Shown here: in pieces, positions 42,675-48,056 of the stretch
Layout: each line of letters starts with the position of its first letter
Numbering within the stretch: position 1 is the stretch's first letter
From: Paludibacteraceae bacterium
GTDB lineage: Bacteria > Bacteroidota > Bacteroidia > Bacteroidales > Paludibacteraceae
Reading direction: 5' to 3'
DNA: 48,056 nucleotides
Assembly (NCBI GenBank): GCA_905235225.1
Contig: CAJOKE010000019.1
Location: 1-48,056, forward strand
Position numbers and translations under genes: made by a program
The notes under the pieces: generated by a model
The model's database searches: none
Told to the model about the DNA's origin: nothing
Seen by the model: only the letters and a program-made list of their open reading frames with translations

Positions 42675-43550
42675 TTATTTATTTCCTTTGGCTTGTTTTG
42701 CAGCCCGCCAGTTAATTATAATGAGCAAGACAAGCATTGTTATGAATATCAGCGAGAACAAAGGACGTAACTCGGGCGTCAGTCCACCCTTGCGCGCGTC
42801 CGCGTATATAAAGGTGCTTAACGTATCCAATCCGCCACTTCCTTTTGTAAAGAATGTTACTCCGAAATCATCAATACTAAGTGTAACACTCAAGATAAAA
42901 CCACTCAACATCCCAGGCCACAGTTCGGGCATCAAGACCTTTCGCAGTGCCTGAAACGGTGTAGCCCCGAGGTCCAGAGCCGCCTCATAGATATTCGGAT
43001 TCATTTTCGTGAGACGAGGCATTACACTGAGTACGACATACGGTGTACAAAATACGACATGAGCAATAATGACCGTTACCAATCCCCTGCTGATTCCGAG
43101 AAAGACAAAGAGCAGGAAGAGTGATATACCGGTAAGTATATCAGGGTTAATCATAGGAATACTATTGAGGAATTGTATTGCCTTTCGTCCATTTTGTCTC
43201 ATGTTATAAATACCAATCGCAGCCAAAGTTCCCAAAAGAGTGGCAAAAGTAGCTGCAACCACGGCAATGAGCAAGGTATAAAACAAGGAATAGTACAGAT
43301 TAGGGTCAACATGCACCTGTGCTACACGGTCATACCCGGTAAACAAGTTTTCATAGAGAGCAAAGGTGAAGCCCGTCCAGTTACCAAGCACTTTGCTTTT
43401 AGTGAACGAGAATATGATAATCAGCACAATCGGGGCGTACAGCAGCAACAAAAGCAGCCACAAGTATGACTGTGCAAAGACACGGCGCAATGTCAGTTCA
43501 CGCTGACGTTTACGTGCTTCTAATTGGGCAGAGGTCAATTGTTCTTTCAT
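42675..43550 (-). CDS. potC: Spermidine/putrescine ABC permease PotC
   Basis: A 291-residue inner-membrane permease with six membrane segments. The EAA loop that contacts PotA is EAALDLGATPFQALRKVLMP. YAPIVLIIIFSFTKSK at the first segment is typical of PotC. I chose ATG 43550, which lies 4 bases after the potB stop; the longer frame would overlap potB. The N-terminus has a basic helical extension (QLEARKRQRELTLRR) before the first membrane segment. Confidence 0.93.
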   Translation of the reverse strand: MKEQLTSAQLEARKRQRELTLRRVFAQSYLWLLLLLLYAPIVLIIIFSFTKSKVLGNWTGFTFALYENLFTGYDRVAQVHVDPNLYYSLFYTLLIAVVAATFATLLGTLAAIGIYNMRQNGRKAIQFLNSIPMINPDILTGISLFLLFVFLGISRGLVTVIIAHVVFCTPYVVLSVMPRLTKMNPNIYEAALDLGATPFQALRKVLMPELWPGMLSGFILSVTLSIDDFGVTFFTKGSGGLDTLSTFIYADARKGGLTPELRPLFSLIFITMLVLLIIINWRAAKQAKGNK

Positions 43551-43554
43551 TGTC

Positions 43555-44352
43555 TTAAATAATTGAAGCCGTATTACTTTCTTCCTTCTCACCGAAGAAG
43601 CTTGTCAAACCTATAATGAGCAACATAATCAAGGACAAGGCAGCACCATAGTTCCACATCTGCAATCCGCCTTCTCCGAATGCACGTTGAATCAACGAGC
43701 CAAACAACGTAATTTTGTTACGAGTAAGCAACTCTGCAATAGCAAAAGTTGAAACAGTCGGCATAAAGACCATGATTATTCCGCTGTATATACCGGGAGT
43801 AGAAAGAGGAAGTATCACTTTTGTAAACACTTCCATGCGATTTGCACCCAGGTCGTGCGCCGCCTCAATTAATGATCTGTCCATTTTTTGCAAAGTATTA
43901 TAAATGGGATAAATCATAAACGGCAAGAAATCATAGCACATACCATAAATGAGAGCACCTTCACCAAGGGGAATAGAGAACATATTGAACAGTTCGACCG
44001 TCGCCAATGTCCTCAGCAAGAAATTAATCCACATAGGGAGGATGAAGAGCATTGCCATTACAGCCGGTGTTTTCAGTTCGGCAGTTGCCATGATATACGC
44101 AGCGGGATAACCCAAGAGCAAGCAAATAATAGTAGTCAACATGGCGATTGCCAAGGAATAAATGAAGGTATTGACCGCTTCGCTTGTTTGGAAGAACTGC
44201 ACAAAGTTTTTTATTGTCAAGTGTCCCTGTGGATCGGTGAATGCGTAAACCACGATAAGCAGCAGCGGCACAACAACGAACAGCACCAAGAACAGCACAT
44301 ATGGCCATGCCCATGTACGACGAGTTCCGAATAATGCACTTAATTTTTTCAT
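43555..44352 (-). CDS. potB: Spermidine/putrescine ABC permease PotB
   Basis: A 265-residue permease with six membrane segments. It has the EAA-type loop IEAAHDLGANRMEVFTKVIL, followed by PLSTPGIYSGIIMVFMPTVS, and the PotB-like LPMWINFLLRTLA. ATG 44352 is chosen. A TTG at 44379 would overlap the potA stop as TTGA and add 9 residues, so coupled initiation there cannot be ruled out. It forms the transmembrane pore with PotC. Confidence 0.93.
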   Translation of the reverse strand: MKKLSALFGTRRTWAWPYVLFLVLFVVVPLLLIVVYAFTDPQGHLTIKNFVQFFQTSEAVNTFIYSLAIAMLTTIICLLLGYPAAYIMATAELKTPAVMAMLFILPMWINFLLRTLATVELFNMFSIPLGEGALIYGMCYDFLPFMIYPIYNTLQKMDRSLIEAAHDLGANRMEVFTKVILPLSTPGIYSGIIMVFMPTVSTFAIAELLTRNKITLFGSLIQRAFGEGGLQMWNYGAALSLIMLLIIGLTSFFGEKEESNTASII

Positions 44353-44375
44353 AAGCCCAAGTGTTAAGCGGGATA

Positions 44376-45842
44376 TCAATCAGCTTTAACCAGACGAATA
44401 GAACTGGGGGCGATTTGGATACCAACCCTATCTCCATCATCCCAGACATCATTTGTATCCACATAGATATCATCACCATCGTCAGTGCGGACTGTAAGAT
44501 GATAATGGTCACCTTTATAAAGAATAAAGTGTACATCTCCAGACAGGACGCCATCGTCTTCGTGGTCAAGCAATGTCACCCGTTCAAATGCCACGTGTAC
44601 TTCCACATTGTCACCGACACTGAATTTCTCCGCTTGATTATCACTCACATCCCAATCCTCATCCAAGAAACGGACTTTACCCCCTTCCAACATCTCACCC
44701 TTGAAACTATTCCAAAGACGTTCTTTGCGCATGACTTGAATATCCTCAGGTTTCACTAACATTCCGACTGGTGTACCGGGCTTAAATTCGTGATAATCCT
44801 GAACCATAAACTCATAGCCGTTATCCGTTTTGACCGCCATCTCATAGTGAACGCCTTTGAAGATGCAACTTTCTACGATGCCGTACCATTTGGTAAATTT
44901 GCCTTTAGGTACGCGGTCCTCCGGATCATATTCATCCTGATAATCAGCGGTTTGTTCAGAGTCCATGTCCGGATTTGTGTTCCAAATGTAGATATCTTCA
45001 GGTCTAATAACCACATCAACCGCCGTATTTTCGCCAAACCCTTTATCCACGCAGTCAAATTCAAGATCACAAAATTCCACGCGCTTATCGCGAATCATGG
45101 TGCCATTCAAGATATTACTTTCCCCGATGAAGTCAGCCACAAAGCAGTTAACGGGTTCATTGTAGATATCCGTTGGCGTTCCAATTTGCTGAATTTTCCC
45201 CTCATTCATAACGATTACGCGGTCAGACAATGTCAATGCTTCTTCCTGATCATGCGTGACATAGATAAAGGTGATGCCAAGTTTTTTGTGCATTTCCTTG
45301 AGTTCCAATTGCATGTCTTTGCGCATTTTGAGATCCAACGCCGCCAAAGGTTCATCCAAAAGCAGCACTTCGGGCTGGTTGACAATAGCGCGAGCAATCG
45401 CAACACGTTGCTGCTGTCCCCCCGACAAGGAATCCACATCACGGAACTCATAGTCAGTCATTCCCACTGTTTTCAGAGCCTGTTTGACACGTTTGATAAT
45501 GTCATCTTTTGCTATTTTTTTAAGTTTAAGCCCGAACGCCACATTATCAAAGACATTCAAATGCGGGAACAGCGCATATTTTTGAAAAACAGTGTTAACC
45601 GGCCGCTTGTGAGGAGGGGTTTGGGTTATATCCTCACCTTTTAGTAATATATCTCCCTCTGATGCAACCTGAAAACCAGCGATACAACGGAGCAAAGTTG
45701 TTTTGCCACAACCAGAAGGTCCTAAAATAGTAACGAACTCACCCTTGCGGACATTCAGACTCACATCTCGCAGAGCATACTTGCCATCCTCAAATTGCTT
45801 TGAGACATGATTAACTTCGATAATGTATTCCCTTTTTGTCAT
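44376..45842 (-). CDS. potA: Spermidine/putrescine ABC ATPase PotA, extended C-terminus
   Basis: A 488-residue ABC ATPase powering polyamine import. Walker A is GPSGCGKTT (41-49), the Q-loop is [12 protein letters not shown], the signature is LSGGQQQR (139-146), Walker B is LLLDEP (160-165) and the H-loop is THDQEEAL. E. coli PotA is about 378 residues. Here the region from about 255 to 488 contains two TOBE-like parts ([12 protein letters not shown] and [12 protein letters not shown], then a last beta-rich unit ending [16 protein letters not shown]), with an acidic insert ([18 protein letters not shown]). The enlarged C-terminus may hold a regulatory function. Confidence 0.94.
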   Translation of the reverse strand: MTKREYIIEVNHVSKQFEDGKYALRDVSLNVRKGEFVTILGPSGCGKTTLLRCIAGFQVASEGDILLKGEDITQTPPHKRPVNTVFQKYALFPHLNVFDNVAFGLKLKKIAKDDIIKRVKQALKTVGMTDYEFRDVDSLSGGQQQRVAIARAIVNQPEVLLLDEPLAALDLKMRKDMQLELKEMHKKLGITFIYVTHDQEEALTLSDRVIVMNEGKIQQIGTPTDIYNEPVNCFVADFIGESNILNGTMIRDKRVEFCDLEFDCVDKGFGENTAVDVVIRPEDIYIWNTNPDMDSEQTADYQDEYDPEDRVPKGKFTKWYGIVESCIFKGVHYEMAVKTDNGYEFMVQDYHEFKPGTPVGMLVKPEDIQVMRKERLWNSFKGEMLEGGKVRFLDEDWDVSDNQAEKFSVGDNVEVHVAFERVTLLDHEDDGVLSGDVHFILYKGDHYHLTVRTDDGDDIYVDTNDVWDDGDRVGIQIAPSSIRLVKAD

Positions 45843-45864
45843 TGTTTTAACTTAAAAAACGGCG

Positions 45865-45896
45865 CAAAGGTAGTGCTTTTATTTTATACCTCCAAA
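45865..45896 (-). promoter_or_regulatory. Promoter of the potABC...D operon
   Basis: Minus strand TTTG (45893-45896), 20 bases, TACCTTTG (45865-45872). The potA start is 22 bases downstream. No other clear promoter of this type was noticed within the seven genes. Confidence 0.78.
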
Positions 45897-46358
45897 TATT
45901 TTTTAGAAATGTAATAAAAAACATATGTTTTGTAGTATATTGTCACATTTTGTTTAGGACAAAACACATGTAAAATTACACATAAATATACTAAATATAA
46001 CAATATAACAGCCTAATAATCAATGAGATACACAGCACTCTTATTTACACAAAGATTGCTGGCAACACTAAATATGGTTTGTCCATTTTTATCATGGCAT
46101 TTTACATATGTTTCCATGATTTTATACATTTGTTTCCTCGTTTTTATATCTACTATTTGGTCTGTCTGGTTCCCTCAAAAGGGTTAAAGTAAGGGATTAG
46201 TGTGTTGAATAATCTCCTTTGGGGCTTACTGCTCCGTTTCCCGCTAAGTTTCTTACTCTGTTCTTGCTACATTTCCCACCGTGTTTCTTGTTCGACCTCA
46301 AATGTCGTTTTCAATTTAGCACCCACATCAAACAACTGCAACATCAACCAAACACCAC

Positions 46359-46431
46359 CTTTGCACCTGCTTTGCAACAGATTATCATTAAAGATTCTTT
46401 AGTGATTCATTAGTGATTAGTTAGTGCGTCA
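46359..46431. repeat. Region of 11-base periodic repeats
   Basis: CTTTGCACCTG and CTTTGCAACAG form one pair (46359-46380). After one intervening unit, TTAAAGATTCT, TTAGTGATTCA, TTAGTGATTAG and TTAGTGCGTCA (46388-46431) form a second set with the same period. Confidence 0.75.
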
Positions 46432-46559
46432 GCAAACCACAATGTAAGAACATACTATTCACATTGTGTTCAACATATGGATAGATACATGCTCGTTGAT
46501 AAAGCAAAACTCCACTTCCTCTGGCAATTATAGACCGAATATTCCTTCTATAGAGTACT

Positions 46560-46589
46560 AAAAAAAAATGTGCCGACACCTTCGACACA
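46560..46589 (-). terminator. Terminator of the HTH regulator gene
   Basis: On the minus strand TGTG-t-CGA (46583-46589) pairs with TCG-g-CACA (46569-46576), leaving one mismatched position, and continues into nine T (46560-46568). It lies 57 bases after the regulator stop. Confidence 0.7.
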
Positions 46590-46646
46590 ACCTCTTTATC
46601 CCATATCCGTGTCAATCCAACAATTTAGCCGAATGACAGACTGGGA

Positions 46647-47225
46647 CTATTGTATATTTGCTCTAACCCAATTTACAAAATCCCCCTTTTCAATCCGTAA
46701 TTTCTGTTTTATGCGATAACGCCGATTCCATAATGTCCTTTCTGAAATCTTTAGTGTGTAACAAATATCATTACTATTCATACCCATTTTCATCAGAAGC
46801 AGATATCGCATATCCCCATTCGTCAAATCCGGATATTGCTGCATTAATCGCTTCACCGTATTGCCATGAGATTGGTCATATTCCTGCACGAATTCCTTCC
46901 ATTGGTTCTCTTGGTAAACCAGTTTATTCAGATAAATCTTCAATTCCTTGGGTATATTCAAATACAACTGATTAGGTATTTTATTGACTTGTCGAGTCAA
47001 TTCCACCCTGCTTTTTATCGCCTTGTCCACATGTACATTACCCTGAACAATCCTTGATTTCAACATCCTTAATCTGTCCTGATATTGCTTTCTTACATTA
47101 ACATACGACTGCTCAAACCGTTGCTTTACATGCCTCATATAAAAATAACACACAATCAACAATATTCCTGTAATACTTAACACAAAAATCAGTGTCGTTG
47201 TTAACTGAATCACATGGTTTTCCAT
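46647..47225 (-). CDS. Membrane-anchored protein with LuxR-like C-terminal HTH
   Basis: A 192-residue protein. One membrane helix (about 9-29), a charged coiled-coil-like stretch (RHVKQRFEQSYVNVRKQYQD), then a C-terminal helix-turn-helix: YPDLTNGDMRYLLLMKMGMN, then DICYTLKISERTLWNRRYRI. The HTH resembles the tail of Bacteroidota TPR-HTH regulators, in which a sensor part precedes the helix. Here the sensor part is missing and the cytoplasmic linker is short. ATG 47225 is chosen over a GTG at 47231. It is divergent from the frameshifted lipoprotein gene, a possible target. Confidence 0.75.
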   Translation of the reverse strand: MENHVIQLTTTLIFVLSITGILLIVCYFYMRHVKQRFEQSYVNVRKQYQDRLRMLKSRIVQGNVHVDKAIKSRVELTRQVNKIPNQLYLNIPKELKIYLNKLVYQENQWKEFVQEYDQSHGNTVKRLMQQYPDLTNGDMRYLLLMKMGMNSNDICYTLKISERTLWNRRYRIKQKLRIEKGDFVNWVRANIQ

Positions 47226-47335
47226 AAACACTTCTCAAATTCGTTGATAGTAATATATTATTTTTCAGGAATCCATAATGCGCTGATTATCAGTATTATA
47301 AATCCTTATCAAAATACAAGGTAGTAAGTCGCTGA

Positions 47336-47367
47336 TTTGTATATATCACGAAAAACGCCTACCTTTG
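47336..47367 (+). promoter_or_regulatory. Upstream of two tandem promoters
   Basis: TTTG (47336-47339), 20 bases, TACCTTTG (47360-47367). It is 103 bases upstream of a second promoter with the same spacing. Confidence 0.7.
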
Positions 47368-47438
47368 CCGTGACAAAATTACTAAAAAAAAAGGAAGCAT
47401 ACAAAAAAAACATATTTTTAACTTTTTAACCCCTAAAA

Positions 47439-47470
47439 TTTGGTTTATTATGAAAAAAATTGTACCTTTG
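47439..47470 (+). promoter_or_regulatory. Downstream promoter of the lipoprotein gene
   Basis: TTTG (47439-47442), 20 bases, TACCTTTG (47463-47470). An ATG at 47450 falls inside this promoter and so cannot be the start for this transcript. The next ATG, 47495, fits. Confidence 0.75.
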
Positions 47471-47494
47471 CACACTCACAAGAAAAGAGTATCA

Positions 47495-48056
47495 ATGTTG
47501 GTAAAAACAAAGTGTTTAAGATTATTTGTCGCACTTACTTTTCTATTTTTATTTATCGGATGTCACAACGATGAAAAACGAGATGTAAATTTTAATAAAA
47601 TTCCGGCAAGAGATATTGCTTCTTTCGAACTTTATGAACAATTGTATTTCGACATAACAAATTTGCTATTAAATATTTCGAACGATATAGTATTTTTAAC
47701 GAATTATCAACCATCATAGAATTGAAGTCAATTCCTTAAACGATTTAGTTTTTTCGAACATATCTCCTATTTTGGAATACGACATTCAATATCACCATTT
47801 CAACTCCATAGATGACCTTGATTTTGCAATAAGAGACATAGAGAACCGCTATCATTTTGATAATGACCCTATATACTATATTACAGCAGAAGAATGTTTA
47901 GAAGAATATAATAATACTGTTAATCAAATTTATGACGATTTAGCAATTGAAGCAATAGCGAATAGTGTTTTTCTCTTGTTGGGACCTGAAACGTATGGAG
48001 CCGCACAAACTATAAGTTTAGTTAAATTTGCCATTAGAGTGACACAAGCTCAAAAT
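47495..48056 (+). pseudogene. Lipoprotein gene with a frameshift, cut by the window end
   Basis: The start MLVKTKCLRLFVALTFLFLF ends in a lipobox (IGC, Cys23) and reads on to NISNDIVFLTNYQPS with a stop at 47717-47719. A +1 frame opens after a stop ending at 47699 and stays open for 119 codons from 47700 to the last base (for example SLNDLVFSNISPILEYDIQY, ITAEECLEEYNNTVNQIYDD). It has no ATG, so the shift lies between 47700 and 47716. The whole would be a Glu/Asp/Asn-rich helical lipoprotein of more than 185 residues. I do not recognise it. A real mutation, phase variation or a sequencing error would look the same. Confidence 0.6.

Larger units (their letters stand above)
45897..46646. other. 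Intergenic region without a supported gene
   Basis: This AT-rich stretch of about 750 bases holds the 11-base repeat block (46359-46431) and a terminator (46560-46589). At 46226-46300 there is a loose CT-rich pattern of GTTTC-type words spaced 11-12 bases apart. The short frames there (about 65 residues) have no promoter and no family resemblance. Confidence 0.6.

Noticed and set aside
46202..46413. Two short plus-strand frames of about 65 codons
   Set aside because: They overlap each other in different frames, cover periodic CT-rich repeat DNA and lack a promoter.
47450..47494. ATG at 47450 as start of the last lipoprotein
   Set aside because: It lies between the -33 and -7 boxes of the promoter and places 15 polar residues before the signal peptide.

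Overview
The window reads as chromosome of a Bacteroidota member, most likely order Bacteroidales. The main reasons are the many promoters of the Bacteroidota type (TTTG, about 20 bases, then TAnnTTTG), a PorW/SprE-like type IX secretion lipoprotein, a DUF4827 lipoprotein, a Bacteroidales-style topB and wza/wzc pair, a sigma-54 regulator followed by lptE, and many lipoproteins with short SGC-type lipoboxes. The family cannot be fixed from sequence alone. No phage, insertion sequence, rRNA or CRISPR array was seen. Two tRNA genes are present (Arg-CCU and Pro-GGG).

Layout. 1-1340: a truncated ORF6N-domain gene and a probable toxin-antitoxin pair (GNAT acetyltransferase plus a 52-residue partner). 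1747-6996 (+): an operon of a lipoprotein, rfbA, an FKBP-like lipoprotein, a DUF4827 lipoprotein, glmM, surE and a small membrane protein. 6968-16987 (-): a convergent operon of a PlsC-like acyltransferase, a DUF819 permease-like protein, an Omp85-like barrel, rsfS, ftsH, an M16 peptidase and lpxB. 16988-19025: a repeat-rich intergenic region, then a long structured leader driving an acyltransferase-3 gene. 19151-21234: an AAA/DUF4143 ATPase cassette plus a helicase C-terminal remnant, bracketed by two near-identical terminators. 21299-26757: a DegP/HtrA protease, a Na/Pi cotransporter gene interrupted by an in-frame TAG, gapA, and an RNase H gene directly behind tRNA-Arg. 26982-30653 (+): tsaB-porW and tRNA-Pro. 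30911-36630 (-): wza-wzc-topB-flavodoxin with a structured 3' tail. 36780-38481 (+): sigma-54 regulator and lptE. 38641-45842 (-): a polyamine ABC transporter operon (potA, potB, potC ... potD) carrying an outer-membrane barrel, a lipase-like lipoprotein and an unknown lipoprotein between potC and potD. 46647-48056: a membrane-anchored HTH regulator divergent from a frameshifted lipoprotein gene that runs off the window.

How the genes work together. Much of the window concerns the cell envelope: nucleotide sugars (RfbA, GlmM), lipid A and LPS export (LpxB, LptE), phospholipid acylation (PlsC-like), polysaccharide export (Wza/Wzc), O-acylation, envelope quality control (FtsH, DegP, M16, FKBP-like), type IX secretion (PorW) and polyamine uptake.

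The most unusual signals are non-coding. First, tandem repeats with a period of 11 bases occur at nine intergenic places, including an inverted pair of the same array 13 kb apart. Second, a leader of about 360 bases upstream of the acyltransferase carries interleaved perfect inverted repeats. Third, the ATPase cassette is flanked by terminator copies showing compensatory base changes.
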